Part shown: positions 36,111 to 44,796 of the stretch, one piece after another
Numbering within the stretch: the first letter of the stretch is position 1
Layout of the letters: each line of letters begins with the position of its first letter
Origin: Ignavibacteria bacterium
GTDB taxonomy: Bacteria > Bacteroidota > Ignavibacteria > Ignavibacteriales > Ignavibacteriaceae
NCBI GenBank assembly: GCA_017302895.1
Contig: JAFLBV010000002.1
Span: 868,001 to 932,000, forward strand
Length of the DNA: 64,000 nt
Reading direction: 5' to 3'
Notes under the pieces: model-generated
The model's database searches: none
What the model saw: only the letters and a program-made list of their open reading frames with translations
Told to the model about the DNA's origin: nothing
Made by a program: the position numbers and the translations under genes

Positions 36111-37326
36111 CTTCTATCCGTGAGAGCTTGATCATTTCGATTCTTCTCGCAGAGGAGCGTATGATATGAACCTTAAACAGACCGGCAGTAACTATCTCAC
36201 CCTGAGCCGGAATTCTCCCCGTCTCCGCCATTATGAATCCGCCAATCGTATTGTAATCTCCATCCGGAATGCCAAGATCAAATTTTTCATTGATGCTGTC
36301 AACTTCAACATCCCCGCCGATAAGATATTCGTTATCCCCTGTCTGACGGCAGACATTCTCTTCAACATCATATTCATCTTTTATTTCGCCAAACACTTCC
36401 TCTATCAGGTCTTCCGCAGTTACGATTCCGGCGGTTCCTCCAAATTCATCTATCACAACCGCGATCGAGATTCTCTCCCTCAGGAAATCATTGAGCATAT
36501 CAACGCTTTTTTTGGTCTCGGGAACATTCAAAATCTGACGGACAATTTCAGACAGATTCGCCGGCTGCTTAAAGAGGTCGTAGGCAAGCACAAATCCCGT
36601 TATGTTGTCAAGATTGTCTTCGTACACAGGGAGTTTAGAGTAACCTGATTCGATGAATGTTTCAATAACTTCCTCAAGACTGCTGTTTATTTCCACACCC
36701 ACAATTTCGGTTCTGGGTCTCATTGCCTCATTAACCCGCTGATCCTGCATATCAATGAGTTTTCTGATCGCCTGTCCCTCTTTTTTATTAACATTCCCGG
36801 CATTCTCCCCTTCTTCAATGAGCAACTGCAAATCCTCACGACGAACCAGATCAAGTAGTGAATCGGAAGTTGATTTTTTGCGACTGATTAAGAGGGTGAA
36901 GTAACTCGCCAGTTTAACGAGAGGGTAGAATATCACATAAAGACCCCGCATTGGAATGGCGAAAACAAGCAACAAAGTTGTACTGAGTTCCCTGCCAATA
37001 TATTTTGGGATCAGCTCGCCAAAAAACAAAATAACCAAAGTGGATATTATCAGAATCTCAAATTCATTTAATCCAAAATGATCCACTAAAAAAATGGTGG
37101 AAATGGAGGCGAAAGTGATATTCGCAATATTATTGCCGATCAGAAGTGTGGAAAAGAATTTCTCGGGATTATTGATAAAATAATGCGCAGCCTTCGCACC
37201 GGGGTTGTTCTTCCCTGCTTTTATCTCAATTTTGAGTTTGTTGGAAACTATATATGCCATTTCAGTACCCGAGAAGAAGGCACTCATCAAAATCAAAATT
37301 CCGAGAAGAAGAAGTTGTGTCTCCAT
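36103..37326 (-). CDS. HlyC/CorC-family membrane protein (DUF21-CBS-CorC)
   Basis: A 407-residue membrane protein: DUF21 domain with about four TM segments (1-150), two CBS domains (about 200-320; MRPRTEIVGVE, SKLPVYEDNL, VVIDEFGGTAGIVT, DLIEEVFGEI) and a C-terminal CorC_HlyC domain (about 330-405). Family members are magnesium/cobalt transporters or regulators, older 'hemolysin' names notwithstanding. Its start overlaps the stop of the lipoprotein gene (TGATG). Confidence 0.92.
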   Translation of the reverse strand: METQLLLLGILILMSAFFSGTEMAYIVSNKLKIEIKAGKNNPGAKAAHYFINNPEKFFSTLLIGNNIANITFASISTIFLVDHFGLNEFEILIISTLVILFFGELIPKYIGRELSTTLLLVFAIPMRGLYVIFYPLVKLASYFTLLISRKKSTSDSLLDLVRREDLQLLIEEGENAGNVNKKEGQAIRKLIDMQDQRVNEAMRPRTEIVGVEINSSLEEVIETFIESGYSKLPVYEDNLDNITGFVLAYDLFKQPANLSEIVRQILNVPETKKSVDMLNDFLRERISIAVVIDEFGGTAGIVTAEDLIEEVFGEIKDEYDVEENVCRQTGDNEYLIGGDVEVDSINEKFDLGIPDGDYNTIGGFIMAETGRIPAQGEIVTAGLFKVHIIRSSARRIEMIKLSRIEDV

Positions 37327-37835
37327 CAGTATGTTCTCTTTACCTCGATACCTTCGATTTTACCGGCAAATATTTCTCCTTTGTATCTGATCTCAAGCTT
37401 AAGGTCCACTGCTTTTAAATCCTTCAATCCGGATGTGCTGTTCCGTTCCTTTGAGGAAAATCTAAAATTAATAAAACTTGATTTACCCGGTTTCTGAAGT
37501 TTGTTATCCTCGGGGAGGATTATGAACGGAAACTTCTTTATCTCTTTACCTTCCGCATATATTGTGGCATTCAAACAGACAATGCTGTCGATTTCGGGTT
37601 TTTCCCAGGCAGCAAACATCGCTTCACCTGTAAAAAGAAAACCGTTGGGGCCACCCGGCATCATATCAATCCAGGCTTCCGCCCTGTCGATCTTAAGAAA
37701 ACCTTGTGTTACTGCATTTTCCACCGTTTTCCCGCTCTCCATCGAATTGCTCTCTTTCTCACAATTGCAGCATCCTGCAAATAAAACCACGAAAACCAAA
37801 ACCGGTATAAATTTAAAGATGTGTAGTCTCATCAT
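37326..37835 (-). CDS. Predicted lipoprotein of unknown function
   Basis: No family recognised. The 169-residue product has a lipobox (LFAGC, lipidated Cys22) followed by CNCEKE, so the mature protein begins with three closely spaced cysteines. The rest is beta-rich, with a Pro/Gly segment MMPGGPNGFLFTGEA. Both ends overlap neighbours (ATGA with the prenyltransferase gene, TGATG with the corC-like gene), so it is a stable member of the operon. Confidence 0.75.
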   Translation of the reverse strand: MMRLHIFKFIPVLVFVVLFAGCCNCEKESNSMESGKTVENAVTQGFLKIDRAEAWIDMMPGGPNGFLFTGEAMFAAWEKPEIDSIVCLNATIYAEGKEIKKFPFIILPEDNKLQKPGKSSFINFRFSSKERNSTSGLKDLKAVDLKLEIRYKGEIFAGKIEGIEVKRTY

Positions 37836-38719
37836 AAAACCTTGTAAACAATCAGAATTGTAGCCGAAAGATATAAAATTGCATTCAGTATTGTGGGAAT
37901 ATCTTTGAATAAAATTTCAATCGTGCTCTCTCCTCTATGATGAAGATAAACAAGATACATGTATCTGTAAATTCCAAACACTACAAATCCCGTTGTATAG
38001 ATCAGTTTTTCAGTTCCAAATGTTTCAACAGTTCTCTGTGAAACTGTGTAAAGAGTGTAAAAAACGATTACACTTCCCGCAGAAACAGCAGATATCTGAT
38101 CGATAAATCTGCGTGAATAATTCTCAAGCACTCTTCTGACCGGTACTGAATCCTGATCTTCCGAGCTGAGAAGTTCCGATTCCGACATTCTTTTCATCAC
38201 CGCAAGAAAAAGAGAAATGAAAAGTGTAATAAGAATCAACCAGCTCGAAGCTTCCACTCCGATTACCACTGTTCCCGCCCAAACTCTTAAGATAAAACCG
38301 CCCGCTATTGAAAAAATATCCAAAAGCACAATGTTTTTCAGCTTAAATGAGTAGGCAGTGTTAAGCAGGATGTATAAAATTATGATGATCTGAAAATGAA
38401 AATTCAGTTTTAAGGAGAAAAGAACAACCAGTACACCCAGCCCCAGCAATACAAAAAGAGCATTTTGAACTGATATTTCACCCGCCGGTATGGGCCTGAA
38501 TCTCTTCTTCGGATGCAGCCTGTCCCTGTCCTTGTCAATAATATCGTTCAGGACATATACAATGCTCGAAGCAAAGTTGAAAGCTACAAATCCTAAAAGT
38601 GAGAGAATCAGATCATCAGCATTAAACAGTTTTCTTGAATAGACCAGGGGCACAAACAGGAAAACATTCTTTATCCAGTGTGGTGCCCTGATCAATCTCA
38701 GATATTTTTTGAATATCAA
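37832..38719 (-). CDS. UbiA-superfamily decaprenyl-phosphate phosphoribosyltransferase-like protein
   Basis: A 295-residue multi-pass UbiA-type prenyltransferase. The magnesium motif [10 protein letters not shown] (about 60) and [13 protein letters not shown] are typical of the phosphoribosyltransferase (Rv3806c/DprE-pathway) branch, as is [14 protein letters not shown] at the N-terminus. In that branch the enzyme moves phosphoribose from PRPP to a polyprenyl phosphate for arabinose-containing glycans. Whether this organism makes such a glycan is unknown, but a glycosyltransferase shares the operon. Confidence 0.85.
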   Translation of the reverse strand: MIFKKYLRLIRAPHWIKNVFLFVPLVYSRKLFNADDLILSLLGFVAFNFASSIVYVLNDIIDKDRDRLHPKKRFRPIPAGEISVQNALFVLLGLGVLVVLFSLKLNFHFQIIIILYILLNTAYSFKLKNIVLLDIFSIAGGFILRVWAGTVVIGVEASSWLILITLFISLFLAVMKRMSESELLSSEDQDSVPVRRVLENYSRRFIDQISAVSAGSVIVFYTLYTVSQRTVETFGTEKLIYTTGFVVFGIYRYMYLVYLHHRGESTIEILFKDIPTILNAILYLSATILIVYKVL

Positions 38720-40371
38720 AATACCGCTTCTTCCGTATATATTCCGAATGGTTCTTTTAATACATCTATCATCTCGCCGAGTGTAACATAGTTTGCCGCG
38801 GCTTTCACAAATTCGGGCATCAGATTGTTCCCGTTTTCAGCAGCATTCTTGATCGCTTCGAGTGAAGATTCAACTTCCGCACTGCTTCTTTGTTGTTTCA
38901 GTTCGGCGAGCCGTTCCCTTTGAACTTTTTCCACTTCGGGAGAAATTGTCAGAATGGGAATATCAATTTTCTCGTCTGTCTCGACAAATTCATTTACACC
39001 GACGATTATTTTTTCTTTTTTATCCACCTCTTTTTGGTAGGCATAGGCGGCGTCGGCAATCTGTTTTTGGAAGTAACCCGTCTCAATGGCAGGAATTACT
39101 CCTCCGAGAGAATCTATTTCTTCAAATATTCTGTTTGCTTCTGCCTCCATTTTGTCTGTCATCGACTCAACCATGTAGCTTCCCGCAAGCGGATCGACAG
39201 AGTTGATCACTCCCGTCTCATAAGCTATCAACTGCTGGGTTCTCAATGCAATTTTTACCGCTTTTTCGCTCGGAAGTGCAAGTGTCTCATCCATGGAATT
39301 GGTATGAAGTGACTGAGTACCTCCCAAAACTGCGGCAAGCGCCTGAAATGCAGTTCTGACAATATTGTTCTCAGGCTGTTGTGCGGTAAGTGTACACCCT
39401 GCTGTCTGGGTATGGAACCTCAACCACCAGCTTCTCGGATTTTTCGCTCCGTATTTTTCTTTCATTCTCTTTGCATAAATTCTTCTTGCAGCCCTGAATT
39501 TGGCAATTTCTTCGAAGAAATCAAGGTGTGAATTGAAGAAAAATGATATTCTCGGGGCAAATTCATCGATGTCCATGCCGCGCTCCATACAGGCTTCGAT
39601 ATAGGCAAAACCATCGGCGAGTGTGTATGCAAGTTCCTGAACAGATGTGGAGCCCGCTTCCCTGATATGATAACCGCTCACGGAAACGGGATTCCATTGC
39701 GGCACTTCATTTGTGCAATACTCAATCATATCCACAATTATCCGCATCGAAGGATGCGGGGGATAAATATATTCTTTTTGTGCTATGTATTCCTTCAAAA
39801 TATCATTCTGAAGTGTACCTCTGAGACTCTTAAAATCTACTCCCTGCTTCTGAGCAACAGCGAGATAAAAAGCAAAAATCATTGCCGCAGGTGAGTTTAT
39901 TGTCATTGAGGTGGAAACCTTGTCCAAAGGAATTCCCTTAAACAGTATCTCCATATCCTTCAGGGAAGAGATCGAAACTCCACAGATCCCCACTTCCCCT
40001 TCACTCAAAGGTGCATCAGCATCCCAGCCCATAAGTGTTGGAAGATCAAAAGCAACCGATAGTCCTGTCTGACCATTTTTCAACAGATAATGGAATCGCT
40101 CATTTGTATCCTCGGGTGAACCAAATCCGGCAAACTGCCGCATGGTCCACACTTTTCCCCGGTATCCGTTTGGATGAATTCCTCTGGTGTATGGATACTC
40201 ACCGGGAAAACTCAAATCGCGATTGTAGTCAAAATTTTCTATGTCATGTGGACCATACAGCACCTTAACGGGTTCACCGCTCACCGTGGTGTACTTCAGT
40301 CCCTGGTCTTTCGAACGGGCAACCTTCTCGTTGTACTCGTTCAGCTTTTCGTTGTAAATCGAATTACTCAT
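38716..40371 (-). CDS. icmA: Acyl-CoA mutase large subunit, isobutyryl-CoA mutase-like
   Basis: A 551-residue catalytic TIM-barrel subunit of a B12-dependent acyl-CoA mutase, without the C-terminal cobalamin domain; the small subunit must be encoded elsewhere. Family motifs are [35 protein letters not shown] and [12 protein letters not shown]. Two residues set substrate choice in this family: methylmalonyl-CoA mutase has Tyr and Arg, isobutyryl-CoA mutase Phe80 and Gln198. Here they are Phe80 (RQFAG) and Gln198 (YIAQKE), matching the isobutyryl enzyme. Generic annotation as methylmalonyl-CoA mutase would be misleading. It heads a six-gene overlapping operon. Confidence 0.85.
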   Translation of the reverse strand: MSNSIYNEKLNEYNEKVARSKDQGLKYTTVSGEPVKVLYGPHDIENFDYNRDLSFPGEYPYTRGIHPNGYRGKVWTMRQFAGFGSPEDTNERFHYLLKNGQTGLSVAFDLPTLMGWDADAPLSEGEVGICGVSISSLKDMEILFKGIPLDKVSTSMTINSPAAMIFAFYLAVAQKQGVDFKSLRGTLQNDILKEYIAQKEYIYPPHPSMRIIVDMIEYCTNEVPQWNPVSVSGYHIREAGSTSVQELAYTLADGFAYIEACMERGMDIDEFAPRISFFFNSHLDFFEEIAKFRAARRIYAKRMKEKYGAKNPRSWWLRFHTQTAGCTLTAQQPENNIVRTAFQALAAVLGGTQSLHTNSMDETLALPSEKAVKIALRTQQLIAYETGVINSVDPLAGSYMVESMTDKMEAEANRIFEEIDSLGGVIPAIETGYFQKQIADAAYAYQKEVDKKEKIIVGVNEFVETDEKIDIPILTISPEVEKVQRERLAELKQQRSSAEVESSLEAIKNAAENGNNLMPEFVKAAANYVTLGEMIDVLKEPFGIYTEEAVF

Positions 40372-40469
40372 ATTGATCTCCTGTTTTTTGTTCCGTTTTT
40401 CTTCCTACTCCCAATTTCAAAATTCAGCCGTCAGCCATCAAGAATTCAATGCATTCAAAATTAATCCCC

Positions 40470-40487
40470 CTGTGGTTTAAACCACAG
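40470..40487. repeat. Perfect 18-bp palindrome
   Basis: CTGTGGTTTAAACCACAG is a perfect palindrome between the mutase gene start and the mutL stop (spacer 40372-40604). It could form a cruciform, bind a dimeric regulator of the mutase operon, or be an end of a short mobile repeat of the REP type. No ORF is attached. Confidence 0.7.
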
Positions 40488-40508
40488 GCTATTGGTATAT
40501 CGAATTTC

Positions 40509-40605
40509 AAACTTCATACCTCAAACTTCTGACTTCCTCTTTCAGCCTTCAGCCCTCATACTTCAGCCCTCATACCTAATACCTAATACCTAATACCTAA
40601 TACCT
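40509..40605. repeat. Low-complexity array ending at the mutL stop codon
   Basis: Almost five units of the heptamer ATACCTA run from 40572 to 40605, where the mutL stop codon begins; before them TTCAGCCCTCATAC occurs twice and several related TTCATACC/CTTCTGAC words occur. On the mutL strand this is GGTATTA repeated directly after the stop. Confidence 0.85.
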
Positions 40606-42581
40606 CAAGAAGTTCTCCCAAACCTTCTGTCGAACTCATCGAGTGAGATTTTCAAAACGACTGGTCTTCCGTGTGGACAGACATAGGGATTCTCGGTTGC
40701 AAAGAGTTCATCAATCAGCCGCCGCATCTCTTCCTGCGATAGCCGGTCACCCGCTTTGATTGCGGCTTTACACGAGAATGATTTTGCCATGTTTTCGGTG
40801 GCATCCAAAATTTTCTCTTCCCTGTTCTCAATATACTGATCAAGAATTTCCAAAAGAATCTTTTCTTCCTCACCCGTCTTCACCTGTGAAGGAATGCTTT
40901 CAACCACCAGATCTGTTTTGGAAATTACTTTTACGATAAAACCCAGCCTCTGAAGATATTCCTGCAACTCCTTAACGAGCATCACCCTCGCGGGATCAGT
41001 GTGAATCACTTTAGGGAAAAGGAGCTGCTGAAAAAGGGGCATCCCTCTCGTCAACTGCTTTTTTGCCATCTCATATAAAATTCTCTCATGGGCCACATGC
41101 TGATCAATTATCATCAGACCCGTTTTGATCTGGCACAATATGTATTTGTTGTGCAACTGAATGATAAAGGGAGTCGAATCAGTTTCCGCAGTGTCAGCAG
41201 GTATTCTCTCAAATATCTTCGGAGTGTAGGCATCCACATTTTTATCGCTGTATGACCCTCCGCTGACTGTCTTCCCTCCAAAAGCATTTGCGTTTCCCTG
41301 ACCATCACCCGAACCTGCATCTGCAAATGGATGATTCTCGTCATCGGTCTCTTCACCCGTTTCAACTCTCCTCGAAATGGCGCCAAATATCAGGTCGATA
41401 TCGCTGTCATTTATCACGGGTCGCTTTGGCATGGAGGAGGAACCTGACCGGAAATCTCTCTCCCCGTTGTTTGCAAATCGTTGAGTGTTTTCGGGTCTGT
41501 CACTGAAATCACTTCTTTGCGTTCTGGAATAGTTGTCAAAACCAAGTTTTTCGGTCTCACCAAGACTGTTCACCGTAAAAGAAAGGGAAGGTACTAGATC
41601 AAATTCGCCCAGACCTTTTCTTACAACGGCACTCACAAAGTTATATATATCCTTCTCCTCGTCAAATCTCACTTCGAGTTTTGAGGGATGGACATTTACA
41701 TCCACCTTGGCAGGATCAATCTCGAGAAAAAGAACAAAGAAAGGATAATCCCCCTTCTCAAGGAAATTTTCATAAGCATTAAAAACTGCAAAATTCACCT
41801 GCTTCGACGAAACGAACCTTCCGTTCAGAAAAAGATACTGGTCTCCCCTTGCCTTCTTAACAAGAGCAGGCTTACCCAAATAACCTCTGATTGAAAGATA
41901 ATCGGTTTTTTCTTCAACAAATATTGTGTTGTTTCTTACTTTATCGCCAAAAACCTGTGCCAGTCTCTCGTCAAGTTCACACGCCGGGAAATCATGCACG
42001 AGGGAATCATCCGTAAAAAATTTAAAACTTATATCGGGTCTTCCCAACGCAAGTCTCTGAAATACATCAATTACATGCCGCAATTCTGTAGAATCAGACT
42101 TTAAAAAATTTCTTCTTGCGGGAATATTGTAAAACAGATTTTTTACACTTATATCTGTTCCCTTAAAATACCCACCCTGATCCTTCGTGATCGTTCTGCT
42201 GTCATCTATTTTAATTACAGTAGAAAGTTGCTCATTGCTTGTTCCCGTTTTCATCTCAAACTGTGCTACAGCAACCATCGAACTTAATGCCTCTCCCCGA
42301 AATCCCAGAGTTGTTATCGCATCAAGATCACTCTCCACCACAATCTTGCTTGTGGCATGCTTCATAATGGAAACCAGAGCGTCCTCTTCGGTCATTCCCT
42401 CGCCATTATCGATCACTCTTATGAGAGTTCTCCCGGCATTTTTTATGACGAGTTCGATCTCCGTGGCACCGGCATCAATAGAGTTTTCCATCAACTCCTT
42501 TACAGCCGATTCAGGCCTCTGGATGACCTCACCCGCCGCAATCTTGCTCGCTATATTCTCAGGTAAAACTCTTATTTTCAT
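40605..42581 (-). CDS. mutL: DNA mismatch repair protein MutL
   Basis: A 658-residue mismatch-repair ATPase. The N-terminal GHKL domain shows ENSIDAGATEI, DNGEGM and GFRGEALSS. A low-complexity linker (about 350-460) joins a C-terminal dimerisation domain that carries endonuclease-type motifs: DQHVAHERILYE (about 490; Val replaces the usual Ala of DQHA), SCKAAIKAG and CPHGRP. It therefore should nick DNA itself, as in bacteria without MutH. No mutS is in the window. Confidence 0.95.
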   Translation of the reverse strand: MKIRVLPENIASKIAAGEVIQRPESAVKELMENSIDAGATEIELVIKNAGRTLIRVIDNGEGMTEEDALVSIMKHATSKIVVESDLDAITTLGFRGEALSSMVAVAQFEMKTGTSNEQLSTVIKIDDSRTITKDQGGYFKGTDISVKNLFYNIPARRNFLKSDSTELRHVIDVFQRLALGRPDISFKFFTDDSLVHDFPACELDERLAQVFGDKVRNNTIFVEEKTDYLSIRGYLGKPALVKKARGDQYLFLNGRFVSSKQVNFAVFNAYENFLEKGDYPFFVLFLEIDPAKVDVNVHPSKLEVRFDEEKDIYNFVSAVVRKGLGEFDLVPSLSFTVNSLGETEKLGFDNYSRTQRSDFSDRPENTQRFANNGERDFRSGSSSMPKRPVINDSDIDLIFGAISRRVETGEETDDENHPFADAGSGDGQGNANAFGGKTVSGGSYSDKNVDAYTPKIFERIPADTAETDSTPFIIQLHNKYILCQIKTGLMIIDQHVAHERILYEMAKKQLTRGMPLFQQLLFPKVIHTDPARVMLVKELQEYLQRLGFIVKVISKTDLVVESIPSQVKTGEEEKILLEILDQYIENREEKILDATENMAKSFSCKAAIKAGDRLSQEEMRRLIDELFATENPYVCPHGRPVVLKISLDEFDRRFGRTS

Positions 42582-42587
42582 CTTTTT

Positions 42588-42801
42588 TGTCTTTTTGCGC
42601 TCTTTGTGGTTTCAGATAGTTACACGGATTACACGGATTTTACACGGATTTCACGGATACTTTCTTTGCGTCCTCTGCGGTTTCAGATAGTTACACGGAT
42701 TACACGGATTTTACACAGATTTCACGGATACTTTCTTTGCGTCCTCTGCGGTTTCAGATAGTTACACGGATTACACGGATTTTACACAGATTTCACGGAT
42801 A
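42588..42801. repeat. 71-bp tandem repeat, about three copies
   Basis: The word CAGATAGTTACACGG recurs at 42613, 42684 and 42755, exactly 71 bp apart; each unit contains nested ACACGGAT steps and a TTTGCGTCCTCTGCGG block. Copy one is partly degenerate on its left and copy three stops after 47 bases. It fills most of the 301-bp gap between folA's stop and mutL's start; the rest (42802-42882) holds decayed CTCTGTG/TTTGCG words of the same kind. Confidence 0.92.
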
Positions 42802-42882
42802 GATTTTATTATCTCTCTGTGCTCTCTGTGTGCTCTGTGGTTCCATCCCCCTTTGCGATCTTTGCGTTCTCTGCGGTTTATT

Positions 42883-43383
42883 CTATAACCGAAGTTCCGA
42901 AGTTCTCTCGTACCTTGCAATTACAAACTCATCCCGTGTTTCACTGCTCACAAGGTCCCACTCCTCAAAGCTAAACCGCGGGAAAGTCACCTCTCCTTCG
43001 GCGGAAAACCTCATCCACGAAATTATCATCTCATCCACCAGTCCTTTTTCGAGAACCTGCCGGTAAATTTCACCCCCGCCTATTATAAACATTTTTTCTT
43101 TGGAAATGGTGCTTGCATATTCGAAGCCCTCCTCAAGTGAATGAAAGACCTTCACTTCCGGATATTTTGGATCAAAGTTTTTATCGCGGGTTATAACTAT
43201 ATGTTCCCTGTCACGAAGCGGCTTTTTGAAAAAACCGTATGTTTTTCGCCCCATAAGAACGGGATAACCGATGGTGGTAGCCTTGAAATGGTCAAAATCC
43301 TCTTTTACATTCCACGACATGTCACCGTTGGCTTTGCCGATTACGAAATTATTTGCCACAGCGACAATAATTATTCGCCTCAA
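42883..43383 (-). CDS. folA: Dihydrofolate reductase
   Basis: A 166-residue NADPH-dependent dihydrofolate reductase. IIIVAVANNFVIGKANGDMSW holds the N-terminal core (in two parts), followed by GYPVLMGRKTYGF, HIVITRDK, and MFIIGGGEIYRQVL with the conserved GG. It overlaps the thyA stop by four bases (ATGA), so it is co-translated with the enzyme whose dihydrofolate it recycles. DHFR is the usual trimethoprim target. Confidence 0.95.
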   Translation of the reverse strand: MRRIIIVAVANNFVIGKANGDMSWNVKEDFDHFKATTIGYPVLMGRKTYGFFKKPLRDREHIVITRDKNFDPKYPEVKVFHSLEEGFEYASTISKEKMFIIGGGEIYRQVLEKGLVDEMIISWMRFSAEGEVTFPRFSFEEWDLVSSETRDEFVIARYERTSELRL

Positions 43384-44219
43384 ACGGCAACCTCAAATTT
43401 AATCGCAGGGTGACTTGTATATCCAATAAGTTCAAAATCCTCGAATTTCAGCTCATCAATCGGTTTTTTGGCAATTTTAAGTGTGGGAAGTGGAAGGGGC
43501 TCCCTCTCGAGCTGTAATTTCAATCCTTCGAGGTGGTCATACTTCTCCTGCGGGGTTCCTTTATCGGCTACATATATATGAGCATCTATAATGGTGTGAC
43601 TGAAAATCCCCGGCTCAAGTCCCGTTTCATTTGCGATTATCATGGTGAGCATCGAGTAAGCCGCAAGGTTGAAAGGAATTCCGAGAGCTATGTCCCCCGA
43701 CCTTTGAGTGAGGTGGCAGTTCAGTCTGTTCCCCTGCACATTAAATGCAAAGGTGTAGTGACATGGAGGAAGTTTGCTTTTTGTGGCATTTCCCGGTTCC
43801 CAGGCTGTTACAATCAGTCTGCGGCTGTATGGATTTCTCTTTATTTCGTCAATTATATATCTTATCTGATCAACCTGTCTTACCTGCCAGTTACCGTTTT
43901 CATCCATTTCAGCGGAAGGAAATTTCCTCCAGTAATAACCGTAGGCGGTCTCAAGATTTCCTTCCTCGTCAGCCCAGGCATCCCAGATTTTTGTATGCTG
44001 CCTCAAATTCCTGATGTGGTCTTCACCCGAGAGATACCATAAAACTTCGTGTAAAAGAGATTTCCAGATCATCTTTTTGGTCGTCAGAAGCGGAAATCCT
44101 TTTGAAATGTCCACACGATAATTTGCCGAAAAATATGATATCGTATCAATTCCCGTCCGTGATGGTTTACGAACTCCTTCGTTCATTACAAGACGGACAA
44201 GGTCCAGGTATTCTTTCAT
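43380..44219 (-). CDS. thyA: Thymidylate synthase
   Basis: A 279-residue ThyA enzyme making dTMP from dUMP with methylene-tetrahydrofolate. The active-site cysteine is Cys153 in KLPPCHYTF; SRRLIVTAWEP, LTQRSGDIALGIPFN and HIYVADK are canonical. Slightly longer than the E. coli enzyme, with an insert near 95-115. It is followed by folA in a two-gene operon. ThyX is not seen. Confidence 0.96.
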   Translation of the reverse strand: MKEYLDLVRLVMNEGVRKPSRTGIDTISYFSANYRVDISKGFPLLTTKKMIWKSLLHEVLWYLSGEDHIRNLRQHTKIWDAWADEEGNLETAYGYYWRKFPSAEMDENGNWQVRQVDQIRYIIDEIKRNPYSRRLIVTAWEPGNATKSKLPPCHYTFAFNVQGNRLNCHLTQRSGDIALGIPFNLAAYSMLTMIIANETGLEPGIFSHTIIDAHIYVADKGTPQEKYDHLEGLKLQLEREPLPLPTLKIAKKPIDELKFEDFELIGYTSHPAIKFEVAV

Positions 44220-44796
44220 CTTTGCTGTTCTGTTTTGAGGGATTTAAGAAAAAATTAAACCGCAATTTACAAAATTCGGGAGAATGTCTAATGGCAATAA
44301 ATTCTGATACTTCTCAACTTTCAGGTCAAATCTCCATTTCCCCCTCCCCTGTTAACCTGTAATCATAAAGTGAAACCCTTCTCAAATATTAGAAAGATAA
44401 TAATGAGATTTTTGCCGAAATTGAGAAAAACGGTCTTCTCAATATTATGAATAACAGGAATATTAACAGAAAAACCATTTGGCACACTATTTGCTTAAGA
44501 GAATAGAGTGAAACTACAGAAACACATAAACGGGAGACAAAAGTACTAACATTGTACTACCCCGGGAGGAGAAACAACAGCAGAGAAAAAACAGAAAAAC
44601 CAGGGATTGAATAACGATCCCACATTAAATCCCCTTTTGAAGGACGACTCGAAGCGTGCAGGAACAAACCACATTCCGATATTTTCTTCCATACTCCCCT
44701 CCTTTAAGAGCTGTACAGGGCAGTTCTCCCATTGAACAGCCTCAATCTATTTATAAGTCAAATTTATCTGACTGAAACATTTATTAAATTGAGAAG
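44220..44796. other. Intergenic region upstream of the first FG-GAP gene
   Basis: This 577-bp spacer lies between divergent thyA and the first FG-GAP gene. I see no convincing ORF or RNA. It holds A-rich stretches around 44570-44610 and a weak GGGAT/ATCCC pair near 44605-44625. Promoters for both flanking genes must be here, but no consensus could be assigned. Confidence 0.4.

Noticed and set aside
42588..42801. CRISPR array
   Set aside because: The 71-bp units are directly joined with no unique spacers, and no cas gene is nearby.
44220..44796. Small RNA or tRNA in the spacer upstream of the first FG-GAP gene
   Set aside because: No cloverleaf, T-loop consensus or strong conserved hairpin was found by eye.
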